Positions 36,041 through 46,671 of a stretch of DNA of 51,404 nucleotides are shown here, piece after piece. How positions within the stretch are numbered: the first letter of the stretch is position 1; every line of letters begins with the position of its first letter. The stretch is taken from contig JAAWEA010000057.1 in the NCBI GenBank assembly GCA_022794055.1, positions 1 to 51,404 of the forward strand, in the 5' to 3' direction. This DNA is from Clostridia bacterium. GTDB lineage: Bacteria; Bacillota; Clostridia; TANB77; CAG-508. Position numbers and translations under genes: made by a program. Below the pieces are notes generated by a model. The model did not search any database. It saw nothing but the letters and a program-made list of their open reading frames with translations, and had not been told where the DNA came from.

Positions 36041-36923
36041 CTACCTTTTCTATGAATATATCATTTAATGTTGGTTTTTTTATTTCAAATTTATTAACCA
36101 TTACCCCATCATTAACTAATTCATTTAAAAGCTTGTGAGCTATCTTTTCATCTTGAATTCTTATTACATATTGGTTATCTTTTTCATTTTCTTTAATTAA
36201 ATCTAATTTTTGAATATAGTTATCAATATTTTTATTAGTATCTACCTCTACCCTATTTGCTGGATAACCTTCTTTAATCTTTTTTAAATTTCCCTGTAGA
36301 ACAGTTTTTCCTTTATTCAATATTAAAATATCACTACAAAATTCTTCTATTGTTGCCATTTGATGTGCTGACATAATAATATATTTTCCCTCTGACACTA
36401 AATCTATAATAATATTTTTTAATATATCAGTATTAACAGGATCTAATCCACTAAATGGTTCATCTAAAACAACTAATTCAGGATTATGAATCACAGCTGT
36501 CATAAATTGAATCTTTTGTTGATTTCCTTTTGACAATTTTTCTGCGGGCATATTTAAATATTCTTCTACCTTTAATTTTTTTGCCCATATTTTTATTTCT
36601 TTGTCTGCCTCTATTCTTTTCATTCCTTTTAATTCAGCAAAATACATCAATTGGTTATATATTTTTGTTTTTGGATATACTCCTCTTTCCTCTGGTAAAT
36701 ATCCAAAATTTACTGTTTTTCTTTCTACTGTTTTCCCATTCCAAGTAATTTCTCCACTATCTTTTTTAATTATACCTAATAACATTCTAATAGTTGTTGT
36801 TTTTCCAGCTCCATTTGTTCCAAGTAATCCAAAAACTCCTGGCTTATCTAATTTTAATGAAACATTATCTACAGCTTTCTTTCCTATATAAGTTTTAGAT
36901 ACATTTTTTAATTCTAACCCCAT
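36033..36923 (-). CDS. natA: ABC exporter ATPase, NatA-like
   Basis: A 296-residue ATP-binding subunit. Walker A is GTNGAGKTT (about 35-43), the signature LSKGNQQK (about 130-137), Walker B VVLDEPFSGLDP (about 153-164) and the H-loop MSAHQM near 185-190. The C-terminal about 80 residues form the extra domain common in NatA-type proteins. AAAGGAG lies about 35 bases before the ATG, apparently separated from it by a hairpin (see finding), and no closer ribosome site is seen. It is the first gene of the two-gene operon. Confidence 0.88.
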   Translation of the reverse strand: MGLELKNVSKTYIGKKAVDNVSLKLDKPGVFGLLGTNGAGKTTTIRMLLGIIKKDSGEITWNGKTVERKTVNFGYLPEERGVYPKTKIYNQLMYFAELKGMKRIEADKEIKIWAKKLKVEEYLNMPAEKLSKGNQQKIQFMTAVIHNPELVVLDEPFSGLDPVNTDILKNIIIDLVSEGKYIIMSAHQMATIEEFCSDILILNKGKTVLQGNLKKIKEGYPANRVEVDTNKNIDNYIQKLDLIKENEKDNQYVIRIQDEKIAHKLLNELVNDGVMVNKFEIKKPTLNDIFIEKVGE

Positions 36924-36986
36924 TTTTTTACACTATAATAACTTTAAAAGTTATATTATGCTCCTTTCCTTTATATTTTAAAATTA

Positions 36987-37011
36987 CTAGCATAAACAGC
37001 TAGTATGCTAG
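36987..37011 (-). terminator. Hairpin behind the tyrosine-kinase-like gene
   Basis: CTAGCATA (36987-36994) and TATGCTAG (37004-37011) form an 8-bp stem with a 9-base loop, followed on the minus strand by TAATTTTAAAAT. It lies 9 bases beyond the stop of the 655-residue gene and before natA, and is a probable terminator. Confidence 0.5.
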
Positions 37012-37020
37012 CAAATCAAT

Positions 37021-38988
37021 TTAGCTAAATCTCTTTATATTTTTATTATCTTCTATTGAATCAAAATTCAACACACATTCAGATGTCTTTTGTAATTCTA
37101 CAAATGTAATATCTTCATTAATTGAAAATGATTTCTTCACAATTTTTTGTTTTTCCTTACTTTCTGCTCTTATTTTATCAAAACTTATTATATTATTTTG
37201 CAGTTTTGGTTCTTGCTTTTTATTTCTTGTATTTGATGATATAGCACTTGGATTAATTACAGCTATCTTTTCCAATATTTTACTATTATTACTTACTTGT
37301 AATTCTTTTAATTTTTCAATTTTCTTATTAATATTACCAATCTGTAATCCTTGCATTAATTTAGCTTGAGAAATTTTATTATCAGTATTCTTAATTTTAC
37401 TATCTAATTGCCTTAAGTCTGTTATCTCTGCTTGCAATATTTGTATTTGTTTTTTTATTGGTCTCATTTCTTTGGCCATATTTATATTACTACTTTTTAA
37501 TATTTTAACATCCTCTAATTCTTGTCTATTTTTGCCTTTAGTACTTTCTATTTGTTCTAAAATATATTTCTTATCTGAATTTAAAGAATTTATTTTCTTA
37601 GATATGTAATTATTTTTGTTAATTAATCCTTTAATATCTTCTTGAATATTTTTATGTTTGGTTTTAATTAAGTTAATATCTTCATCTTCTTCATTAACTC
37701 TATATTCTAAACTCAACACTCTATCAAAAACTTTTCTTATTATATTTACAATTCTTTTATCTTTTTCTTCTTCTTCAATTTCATATTTCTTTCTTGGTAA
37801 TCCTTTTTTTATTCTCTTTTCTTCTTTTACATTAATTTTAGCTTGTTTTATTATCTGATTAAGTGTAATTGTTTTTTGTTCTATTACTTCTTCATTTTCT
37901 ATTCCTAAATAATCTACTTCTCTGTCTGCTAATTTTGAATGAAGTCCCTTTTGTCGTTGTTTCTTTTGATTAAATATAACTCCTAATATTTTTCCATTAG
38001 CACGTCTAATTAATTTTTTTGATTTTTTTATATGGTTTATTTTAGTCTTTTTGCCTTCTGTAACTAATATTGTCTCATCTGCCATAGCTGATAATACAAT
38101 TGTCTCTTTATTTTTTAAACAGTCATAAGATTCTAATATTATAACATCATACATATACTTTAATGTATGTATTAATTTCTTCATATTGTTTGAAGAAATC
38201 AGTTCCTTTGGCTTCTTAGGTATACTTCCACTTACTAATAAATGTAAATTAGGAATTCTTGTTTCTCTTATGTATTTTCTTGACAATTCTATATTTTTAA
38301 TTTTTTGTCCTGTTATTTCTTTTATAAAATCTGATAATCCCTTTTCAGCTTCAATTCCAAATAAATTATTCTTTTCACTTGGTACTCTTAGATTACAATC
38401 TATCAATATGGTTTTTTTATTCGCTTGTGCAAGTGTAACTGCTAAATTGTTTGCAATCCATGTCTTTCCTTCTTCTTGCTTTAAATTAGTAATTAATATA
38501 GATTTACTGTTATCTGTATTTGTTAAGCATAATATATTTGTACCTATCGATTTTATTATTTTTGATATATAAGTTTTTGGGTTAACATAAGTTGTTAGTG
38601 CATACCTTTTATTACTACTTATTGGGATTGCTCCTAATATTTGTAATTTGAAGTATTTTTTTATATCTTCTTCAGATTTTATTTTATTATTTAAAAAATA
38701 CATTATTACTATTAGGAATGACGAAATTGACATACCTAATATTCCAAATATTAATAAATCTTTTTTATGATTTATCTCACTTGGTTGCTCTATTGTTTTG
38801 ATTCTTTCGTTATTAACAAAACTCAAAATAGTTTCTAACAAATCTTCTTGTCCACTTTGTTTATAATGATATGAATATCTATAACCTAAGAACAAACTGA
38901 TTGATAACACTGCTATAATAATAATTATTCTTTTTGAAAAAACTATATTTAATAGTCTTTTTATTTTTATATGTTTATCTTTCTGCAT
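37021..38988 (-). CDS. Degenerate Wzz/CpsD-like (BY-kinase-like) coiled-coil protein
   Basis: A 655-residue protein. Two membrane helices (about 17-36 and 76-99) enclose a short outside loop, like a much reduced Wzz domain. Residues about 145-365 resemble the ParA-type kinase domain of CpsD/CapB, but the motifs are weak: Walker A is QEEGKTW (171-177), Walker A' is IDCNLR (196-201, N for D) and the Walker B region reads VIILESYD. No tyrosine cluster follows. Residues about 420-590 are coiled coil, and a polar tail closes the protein. It may tie polysaccharide export or envelope assembly to a scaffold. A GGTGGAAAT site precedes the ATG. Confidence 0.65.
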   Translation of the reverse strand: MQKDKHIKIKRLLNIVFSKRIIIIIAVLSISLFLGYRYSYHYKQSGQEDLLETILSFVNNERIKTIEQPSEINHKKDLLIFGILGMSISSFLIVIMYFLNNKIKSEEDIKKYFKLQILGAIPISSNKRYALTTYVNPKTYISKIIKSIGTNILCLTNTDNSKSILITNLKQEEGKTWIANNLAVTLAQANKKTILIDCNLRVPSEKNNLFGIEAEKGLSDFIKEITGQKIKNIELSRKYIRETRIPNLHLLVSGSIPKKPKELISSNNMKKLIHTLKYMYDVIILESYDCLKNKETIVLSAMADETILVTEGKKTKINHIKKSKKLIRRANGKILGVIFNQKKQRQKGLHSKLADREVDYLGIENEEVIEQKTITLNQIIKQAKINVKEEKRIKKGLPRKKYEIEEEEKDKRIVNIIRKVFDRVLSLEYRVNEEDEDINLIKTKHKNIQEDIKGLINKNNYISKKINSLNSDKKYILEQIESTKGKNRQELEDVKILKSSNINMAKEMRPIKKQIQILQAEITDLRQLDSKIKNTDNKISQAKLMQGLQIGNINKKIEKLKELQVSNNSKILEKIAVINPSAISSNTRNKKQEPKLQNNIISFDKIRAESKEKQKIVKKSFSINEDITFVELQKTSECVLNFDSIEDNKNIKRFS

Positions 38989-39055
38989 ATTTCCACCTAT
39001 TTTTTTTATTTTCGTTTGTATTTTATTAAAAATATTACACTAATATTTTAGTGGT

Positions 39056-39250
39056 TTATTTTATAAAAATAATGATAGTTCCACCTATAATTGCTATTGC
39101 TAATCCTAACATTTTTAAACCTGAAGATCCTTCATTTTGATCTCCAAACCCAAAAAACTTCTTTGTAATTATACGAGCATCATATATTAGAATTACCCCT
39201 ACTAATACTATTAATAGTCCTAATATTTTTAATATTATTTGTAATAACAT
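39056..39250 (-). CDS. Small two-helix membrane protein
   Basis: A 64-residue protein with two membrane helices (about 4-24 and 46-62) joined by a polar loop with FFGFGDQNEGSSG. Such proteins occur widely in Clostridia and are of unknown function. An AAAGGATG site precedes the ATG. It lies 67 bases before the tyrosine-kinase-like gene and may share its transcript; the carboxypeptidase gene is divergent. Confidence 0.6.
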   Translation of the reverse strand: MLLQIILKILGLLIVLVGVILIYDARIITKKFFGFGDQNEGSSGLKMLGLAIAIIGGTIIIFIK

Positions 39251-39379
39251 TTTATTTACATCCTTTTTATTTTTTATACATATATAATATTATTTCTTAC
39301 TAAAAAAGTCAATATAATTTTCTTCTAATTTTAATACTTTAACATATATTTTATAAAGCAATTTTTTTAGGAGGGAATT

Positions 39380-40627
39380 ATGTATAAATTTAAAAATATA
39401 TTTTTTATGTTTGCTATATTAATTTTAATTTTTTCTACCATTAGTTTTTCTTATGATGAATCAAGTAGTTATGCTTGGTCTTCTACTTCTATAACTAAAG
39501 AGGTTAGTTCTTCTGATGTATTAGAGGCAAATTCAGAAATTGAAAATAATAATGCACTTAATTTAGAAAGTGGCTCTGCTATTTTAATGGAACAATCAAC
39601 TGGGCAGATTCTTTATTCTCATAATATTCATGAACAATTAAGACCAGCTTCTGTTACTAAAATTATGAGTATTTTACTTATTATGGAGCAAATTGACAAT
39701 GGATACTTATCTTATTCAGATAGTGTAAGTTGTTCAGAAACAGCTCGTTCTATGGGTGGCTCTCAAATTTGGTTAGACCCTAGAGAAACTTTAACAGTTG
39801 ATGAAATGCTAAAAGCAATTTGTGTTGTATCTGCTAATGATTGTGTTGTTGCCATGGCTGAACATATTGCTGGCTCAGAAGAAGCTTTTGTTCAAATGAT
39901 GAATGATAAAGCTAAAGAATTAGGAATGAATGATACATGTTTTAAAAATTGTCATGGAATTGATGAAGATGGACATGTAACTTCAAGCTATGATATTGCT
40001 TTAATGTCAAGAGAATTATTAGATAAGCACTCTGATATCACTAAATACACAACAATATGGATGGATAGTTTAAGAAGTGGAAAATCTCAATTAGTAAATA
40101 CAAACAAATTAATTAGAACCTATAAAGGAATAACAGGCTTAAAGACTGGCTCTACATCTCTTGCTTTATATAATTTATCTGCAAGTGCTACTCGAAATGA
40201 TTTATCCTTAATAGCTGTTATTATGAAAGCTCCTTCTACTAAAGTAAGATTTAGTGAAGCTCAAAAACTATTAGATTATGGCTTTAATAAATTTTCTTTT
40301 AAAAGTTTTGGAAATAAAGATGATGTAATCCAAAATGTTTCTGTTAATAAAGGTGTTAAATCAACAGTTGATGCCATTTTAGAAAGTAATGCAGGTACAT
40401 TGATCGAAAAGGGTAAAGAATCTCAAATTTCACAATCTATTGAGATTAATAAAAATATAGAAGCCCCTATTAGTAAAGGTGATAAAATTGGTCAAGTAAC
40501 TTTTACATTAGATGGTCAAGAATTATCAAGTGTAAATTTAGTTGCATCAAAAGATATAGATAAAATAAATTTGTTTACTATGTCTAAAAAAGTGATTTAT
40601 AGTTGGATTGATTTATTGAGAAGTTGA
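39380..40627 (+). CDS. dacF: D-alanyl-D-alanine carboxypeptidase (DacF/PBP5 type)
   Basis: A 415-residue secreted penicillin-binding protein that trims the last D-Ala of peptidoglycan stem peptides. A signal peptide covers about 1-24. The three active-site motifs are SVTK (91-94), SAN (151-153) and KTGS (255-258). A C-terminal PBP5-like beta domain spans about 315-400, and the last residues are a likely amphipathic membrane anchor (KKVIYSWIDLLRS). AGGAGGG precedes the ATG. The TGA stop is the first triplet of a 72-bp palindrome. Confidence 0.93.
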   Translation: MYKFKNIFFMFAILILIFSTISFSYDESSSYAWSSTSITKEVSSSDVLEANSEIENNNALNLESGSAILMEQSTGQILYSHNIHEQLRPASVTKIMSILLIMEQIDNGYLSYSDSVSCSETARSMGGSQIWLDPRETLTVDEMLKAICVVSANDCVVAMAEHIAGSEEAFVQMMNDKAKELGMNDTCFKNCHGIDEDGHVTSSYDIALMSRELLDKHSDITKYTTIWMDSLRSGKSQLVNTNKLIRTYKGITGLKTGSTSLALYNLSASATRNDLSLIAVIMKAPSTKVRFSEAQKLLDYGFNKFSFKSFGNKDDVIQNVSVNKGVKSTVDAILESNAGTLIEKGKESQISQSIEINKNIEAPISKGDKIGQVTFTLDGQELSSVNLVASKDIDKINLFTMSKKVIYSWIDLLRS

Positions 40628-40696
40628 CCCAAAAGGGACGTGTACCATTGGGACATTTTATAAAATGTCCCAATGGTACACGTCCCTTTTGGGTCA
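40625..40696. repeat. 72-bp perfect palindrome carrying both stop codons
   Basis: Two 36-base arms, complementary at every position, meet at 40660/40661. Each arm reads TGACCCAAAAGGGACGTGTA followed by CCATTGGGACATTTTA. The element starts with the TGA stop of the carboxypeptidase gene (40625-40627) and ends with the TGA stop, on the other strand, of the MBL gene (40696-40694). It must act as a very strong bidirectional terminator. CAAAAGGGAC is shared with the hairpin at 17036-17064, hinting at a repeat family. Confidence 0.92.
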
Positions 40697-41500
40697 CAAA
40701 ATTATTTCCTCCAAATCATTTGGAACAAAAACCTTTCCATTAAAGTTTTCTTTAGCCTCTTTTGTGTAAATTTCTTTCCTATCTTTTCCAAGATTTTCTG
40801 CAGTATGCCATAATACCAAATTTTTCACTCCTAGTTTTTGTGCCTTTATACTTGCAGATTTTACAGTATCATGTCCCTTTTCTTTTGGTTTATATTTATC
40901 AGATTCAGTTTCTAAACAAAATGCTTCATGTAACAAATAATCTACATCTTTTACGTCATCATATAATTTTTCATCTAAGGGTTCATCCCCCCCGAAAACA
41001 AGTGTTTTATTATTATTTAATATTGTTTTAAATCCATATTGTTTATCCTTTTTAGCCATAATATCTAAAAACTCTAATTCATAATTTAAAATTTTAGCTT
41101 TTTCATGGTCATTCACAACATTTATAAAAATTCTTTCATCTAAAAACTTTTGTTGCCTTTTACCTATCAAAGTATATATTTGTTCTCTTATAATTTTTGC
41201 TACTTCATCATGACAATATATGTTTAAAATACCTTCATAAGTACCTTTTCGTATTTCCAAATCTATAAATCTATATATCCATAATATACCAAATAAATGG
41301 TCAATATGTTTATGTGATATAAAAATATTATGAATTTTTGTTAAATCTATATTTGCCTTTTTAAATTGTTTTAATATTCCATTTCCTCCACCTGTATCTA
41401 CTAATAAATAATCTTGATTATCATCTTCTAATATAAAACATGTATTAAAATTATCTACAACAGTTGCATGACCTGTTCCTAAAACTATAACTTTTTCCAT
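40694..41500 (-). CDS. MBL-fold hydrolase, RNase Z-like
   Basis: A 268-residue metallo-beta-lactamase-fold protein. The metal motif HKHIDH is at 63-68, preceded by LLVDTGGGNG; further ligands are likely in FGGDEPLDEK near 169-178 (Asp) and LWHTAE near 235-240 (His). The family includes tRNase Z and phosphodiesterases; the exosite of true tRNase Z is not evident. AAGAGGAGA precedes the ATG. It is the last gene behind the restriction cluster, 24 bases after the DnaB-like gene. Its stop codon is provided by the palindrome. Confidence 0.8.
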   Translation of the reverse strand: MEKVIVLGTGHATVVDNFNTCFILEDDNQDYLLVDTGGGNGILKQFKKANIDLTKIHNIFISHKHIDHLFGILWIYRFIDLEIRKGTYEGILNIYCHDEVAKIIREQIYTLIGKRQQKFLDERIFINVVNDHEKAKILNYELEFLDIMAKKDKQYGFKTILNNNKTLVFGGDEPLDEKLYDDVKDVDYLLHEAFCLETESDKYKPKEKGHDTVKSASIKAQKLGVKNLVLWHTAENLGKDRKEIYTKEAKENFNGKVFVPNDLEEIIL

Positions 41501-41524
41501 TCTTTTATTCTCCTCTTCTAATAA

Positions 41525-43246
41525 TTATTTTTGTTTCAATCTTAAATACCCTAATTCAACCCAACTATTATAAGCAAGATTCAATTTAAAAACCAATTTA
41601 GGCTTAGCACCAGCCCTATTTTTATCAACAACACAAGCATAATATCTAACATCTGGATTATCTGACTTTTCCAAATCAAAAAACTCAGTATCAACTTCAT
41701 TTAAAGAATATTCATATTCTTCCAAATTATCTCTGCTAATTTGTTTAATCAAGCAAAGCGTATCCAACACTTCTTTTACAGTTCTACTTACTGCCAAATC
41801 ATTAACATTTAGGTTAATTGGCGACGTTGCACTTTCTGCAAGTTGCAAAGTAGAACAAATAAATATATTAAAGTTTTGAGCCAAATTTGAAAGTATTGTT
41901 GCAGTTCTTTTTATCTCTTCTGGATTTCCTATATTATCTGTATCTGTTTTAAGTGTATCATAAAATACATATTCAATATGTTCCTTGTAATAATAATTGA
42001 TTATAACTTTTTTTAACTCATCATTTGTATGGTCTGTTATATTGATAAAATATATTGAATTTTTTATTTGTTTACTTGCCCACTCAATAGCTGCAATAAC
42101 ATTATTAAAATCAGATGAAATTTTTGATAATCTTTTTATAAACTGTTTTTGAGTTTCTTTTTCTTCTTTTAAAATATATCCTTGTTCATCTAATTTAGCA
42201 TCTTTCTTCTTATCTGGTTTAAACTTAAATTCTAATAATTCCCCTTCTGAAACATGAATATTATATCCATGTAATTTTTGAATATCTGGATTATTTATTA
42301 TAGTTGTAATTAAACAAAGCTTCATTTTTTCTTCTGACATTTCATTTGATATTACTAATACCTTCTTTTTGTGAAGAAGGGCTGTATATGCTGCAATATC
42401 AATTGTAATTCTACTTTTTCCTGAGTTTGATGGCATTGCAAAAGCTGTTGTTTCTCCTTTTCTTATTCCTTTAAATACCTCTGTTAAAATTGGAAATGGA
42501 TAAGATAATCCATTTGCCAATTCATTTTCACTATTTTCTAAAAATTCTACTAAATTATCACTTAACACTGATTGTTTGAATTTTTGAGTAACATTAACTT
42601 GTTCTATTGTATTTTCTACTTCTTCTACTGACATTTTGTCATATAGTTTATAATTTGTAATTTCTAAGATTTTATCTTGAATATTAATTTCTGGAGTTTC
42701 AATATATGCTTTTCTTAAAATAAATAACTTCTTTAATTCAACAAATATTTTTTCTACATCATAGTTTTTATCTTGTACTTCTTTAACTAATTCATTTTTT
42801 AAATGATATACTTCTTCTGAATCTTTTGAAAAGTTAAATCCATTTTTTGCTTGTTCTGATGAATATTTAGCTCCTTCATTATACAAAACACTTTTATATA
42901 TATTTAGCATTTCTTCATCTTCAAACATACATATATCAAATAAAAAATAATATTTCATTATTAGTTTTGGATTTTCTAGTAGTAATCCTATAAAATGTTC
43001 TTCCAATTCTTGATTACTTAAAGCTCTAGGATAAGTTCCTTCTTCAATTTCCTCTTCATTTTCTATAATTTCTTCCTCATTTTCTTTTGCCTCTTGTTCT
43101 TTTTCTTTTAATTCTCTAATTTTTCTTAATGCTTCGAAATAATTTTCTGTTGCTAATAATCCCTTTATTTCTTCTACAATTTCTCGATTTTCTTCAGTTA
43201 CTTTGATGCTGTTTAATAAATCATACATTTTATCAACATTTTCCAT
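41525..43246 (-). CDS. DnaB-like RecA-fold ATPase/helicase
   Basis: A 573-residue protein. Residues 1-70 are acidic coiled coil (Glu-rich, with EENEEEIEEG repeats); 75-130 resemble a DnaB N-terminal part; from about 240 lies a DnaB/KaiC-type ATPase: Walker A MPSNSGKS at 271-278, then LVISNEMSEEKMK (like the DnaB VFSLEMS motif), Walker B YVFYDTLKTD near 425, CSTLQLAE near 465 and RTVKEVLDTLCLI near 485. It is longer than replicative DnaB and has a lysine-rich insert. It lies 76 bases behind hsdR and 24 bases before the MBL gene. It may be an accessory helicase of the cluster or a divergent replication protein. Confidence 0.6.
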   Translation of the reverse strand: MENVDKMYDLLNSIKVTEENREIVEEIKGLLATENYFEALRKIRELKEKEQEAKENEEEIIENEEEIEEGTYPRALSNQELEEHFIGLLLENPKLIMKYYFLFDICMFEDEEMLNIYKSVLYNEGAKYSSEQAKNGFNFSKDSEEVYHLKNELVKEVQDKNYDVEKIFVELKKLFILRKAYIETPEINIQDKILEITNYKLYDKMSVEEVENTIEQVNVTQKFKQSVLSDNLVEFLENSENELANGLSYPFPILTEVFKGIRKGETTAFAMPSNSGKSRITIDIAAYTALLHKKKVLVISNEMSEEKMKLCLITTIINNPDIQKLHGYNIHVSEGELLEFKFKPDKKKDAKLDEQGYILKEEKETQKQFIKRLSKISSDFNNVIAAIEWASKQIKNSIYFINITDHTNDELKKVIINYYYKEHIEYVFYDTLKTDTDNIGNPEEIKRTATILSNLAQNFNIFICSTLQLAESATSPINLNVNDLAVSRTVKEVLDTLCLIKQISRDNLEEYEYSLNEVDTEFFDLEKSDNPDVRYYACVVDKNRAGAKPKLVFKLNLAYNSWVELGYLRLKQK

Positions 43247-43322
43247 ATTTCCTTTTGTTTTCCTTTCTTTTTAAGATATTAAAATCATATCTATTTTCTC
43301 TTACTTTCTTTGAAAAGTTTTG

Positions 43323-46300
43323 TTAAGCTAATTTTATAGTATTTTCATTAATATGTTCTATATCTTCTTTTATTTCATTAAATGTATTAAGGTTATCTTT
43401 AAATATATCATACACTTGACCTATTTTACTAAATGGCATTTCTACTAATTTATCTAAATTTATTATTCCATTTTCTATAATATAGTCTTTTAATATCTTT
43501 ACAAATTGAATTTGTTTACTATTTAACCTATTATCATTTATATATTTTGAAAATATCTTATTAGCTGTTTCTCTATCTAGTCCTACTATATTTCTTACAG
43601 CTTGAATTACATTTGAATCTCCAAAAGTTTCAATAAATTCTTTATTTGTTCCTAACTCCTCAAACATTATTCTTTCTAAATCATTTTTTTCTAGTTCTGT
43701 CAATAATTGATTATGTTTTATTTTATAAATAACTAAATTATCCATATTTCCATCCAAAAAGTTTTTAACTTTTTTCTTATAATCCTCAAAATTATTTCCT
43801 GTTATATTTATTTGTTCTTCATCTATTATAAGTGTATCTTCAAAATCTACATTCCATATTTTTCTTGGTGGATTTTCGATAAATTTAATCAGTTCTCTTA
43901 ATTTAACCCTAATTTCTTCTATTTCAACAAATGTTGCATTATCCCAATATTCTTTTTTGCTTATATCTCTTATTACTTCTGCTTTTTGTTTTATTTGGTT
44001 TATTGTTCCTAGTTCTGATAAATTATTCATTAATGAAATTATGCTATTTACTTGAAAATTATAGTTTTTTCGTTTTAATTTTCTTATCTGTAATGAATAA
44101 ATCAAATTATCAAATCTTTTTGCTGATTCATCTATGTCCGTAATTACGAATATAGGTGTTAAATTATTTTTTATTTCAAATTTTTCAATGCCTGTAATAG
44201 TATTCCAACTATTTATATCAGAATATTTTTCTACATATCCTCTTTTAGCTTTAACAATAAAACTTTCTTCATTTAACATATTAATTGCATCCAAAAATTC
44301 TTTTATTAATTGTTTTCTAATTTCTCCAAATTGTTTATTTTCTTGATAATCTATATTTTGCAGTTCTACTATTAAATCTAATTTTAAATTAAATATTTTT
44401 TCTGTTAGTCCTTCTGCTAATGTTGTTTCTATTCCTTTTTCATTTTCTTCAAAAAATTCAAAGTTATTACAACAATCAAATATATAAAATTGTGTTTTAT
44501 GTATTCCCTCTCCAAATAAATTATTGCATAATCTAGTTCCTCTACCTAGCATTTGCCAAAACTTTACTTTTGACTTTACTGGCTTGAAGAAAACTAAATT
44601 TAATACTTCTGGCACATCTATTCCTGTATCCAACATATCAACTGAAATTGCGATTTGTGGATATTTTTTTGGATTTTCAAATTGTTCTATTAATGTATTT
44701 GCATAATTGACTTTGTTATCAATAACTCTTGCAAATTCTCCATTATATTGTGGGTATAACAAATTAAATACCTTTTCTATTTCTTCAGCATGTTTATGAC
44801 TTTTTGCAAAAATTATTGTTTTTCCGAAGTTTATCTCCACCTTCAACTTTTAATCCTTTTGTCATTAATGTTTCTAATATTTTTTTAATTGTGTCTTTAT
44901 TAAATAGCCATGTATTAATTGCAGATGATTCAATTTCTTCTGGGGTTTCTTCATCATTTTCAAGCAATTCTTCAATTTGTTCTTTTTCTTCATCTTTTAG
45001 TTTATTATATTTTATTCCTCTTTCTAAAAATTCAGTTGAAGTTTTTATATTATGATAATCAACTAAATACCCATCATCTATTGCTTCTTGATATTCATAA
45101 GCATAAGTTGGAACATTATTTTCTAATTCAAAAAATTCATAAGTATTTTTATCAACATCATTTCTTGGTGTTGCTGTTAGTCCTACAACTAAACTATCAT
45201 AATAATCAAATATAGCTTGGTATTTTTTATATATACTTCTATGTGCTTCATCTACAATTATTAAATCAAAATATCCTTGTGTAAATAAATTTTTTCCACC
45301 TTCACTTTTTGTTTTATCTATTGCATTTATCATTGTTTGATATGTTGAAAATATAACTCTTGATGCCTCTGGATTGTCTTTTGAATTTAATAAATTACAA
45401 CAAGATAAGTCTGGTAGCATCTTGACAAAATTTTTCTCTGCTTGTTTTATTAATTCAGTTCTATCTGCTAAAAATAAAATATTCTGTATCCAGTCTTTTC
45501 CTGTTAATACATCAACTAAAGATATTGCAGTTCTTGTCTTTCCTGTTCCTGTTGCCATTACCAATAATGCTTTTCTGTGTTTTTGTTCAAATGCTTCACA
45601 GGTTCTTTTTATCGCTTCCATTTGGTATGGCCTATCTGTTATATTAGTATTTATAAAAATATTGTCTAAATTTTTTCTTGCTTTTCTTCTATTTATTAAT
45701 CTTTGTAATTCTTCTTGTGTATGAAATCCTTGTACTTTCCTTTCTGGGTAGTCAATATTATCCCAAAAATAATTTTCAATTCCATTTGTATAATAAATAA
45801 ATGGTCTTTGTCCATATTTTTCTTCTAAACAATCAGCATATAAACTTGCTTGTTGCTTTCCTTCGTGTGGATTTTTGCTTGTTCTTTTTGCTTCAACAAC
45901 AGCAAGAGGTAGACCATTTTTGCCAAATAATACATAGTCTACATATCCAATACCTTTTGTGTTTTTCATTCCATTTACTTCAAGTTCTTTAGTGATGTTT
46001 TCTTTAAAGTCCCATCCTGCATCTTTTAAATCAAAATCTATAAATCTCTTTCTTGTTTCAAATTCTGATAAATCAGTTAATTTAAAGTCCTTACTTTTTT
46101 GCTTTCTTTCTCTTTCTTTAGTTAATTGTTTTCTTAACTCATCATTTTCTCTTAATGTTTCCTCTAATTTTTGGTTTTGTTCTTTTAACTGCTTTTCTAA
46201 TTCTTCTCTTTTTTCTTTTTTTAGATTTTCTTCTGTTGATTTTGGCAATTTACTGATGTCAAATTTTATATCTTCATAATTTTCGTCATAATTAAAATAT

Positions 46301-46662
46301 ATCAATTTCATAAATGCAAATAGACATTTTAATACGAGTATTGTTTCATCTCGTGTAACACTTTTATCTGTATGTACTACACTGTTTCCTTTTTTTATTA
46401 TGAATACTATACCTTTTCTTATTTCTTCATTTACTATGTTTTTAAAATTTATTGTATGTACTAATGATGATAAGTTGTTTTGGTATGGCATTTCTAGTGT
46501 TTTGTCATTTGCATATAACCATTTTACTGCGATTTCTAATGCTCTTCTACTCATTATTATACTTGTTACTGCATTATTTTGTAATGCTTGTTCTGCTTCT
46601 ATACTTGCATTTGCAAAACTTTTAAATATTTCGTTTTTCTTTAAAAATTCAAAATTTGACAT
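43323..46662 (-). CDS. hsdR: Type I restriction enzyme subunit R, interrupted by +1 frameshift
   Basis: The motor and nuclease subunit of a type I restriction system. Order: an N-terminal DUF4145-like domain (about 1-125), coiled coil, nuclease domain with YVDYVLFGKNGLPLAVVEAKR (about 230-250), SF2 helicase with MATGTGKTRTA and DEAH, the second RecA lobe, and a C-terminal EcoEI-R-type domain. After KVEGGDKL an extra C at 44826 (in-frame CGG) breaks the frame; without it the family sequence GKTIIFAKSHKHAEEI follows at once, giving 1112 residues. As written two open frames result, 46662-44794 and 44846-43323. AGGAGAAG precedes the ATG. It follows hsdS by 9 bases. Confidence 0.92.
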
Positions 46663-46671
46663 CTTCTTCTC

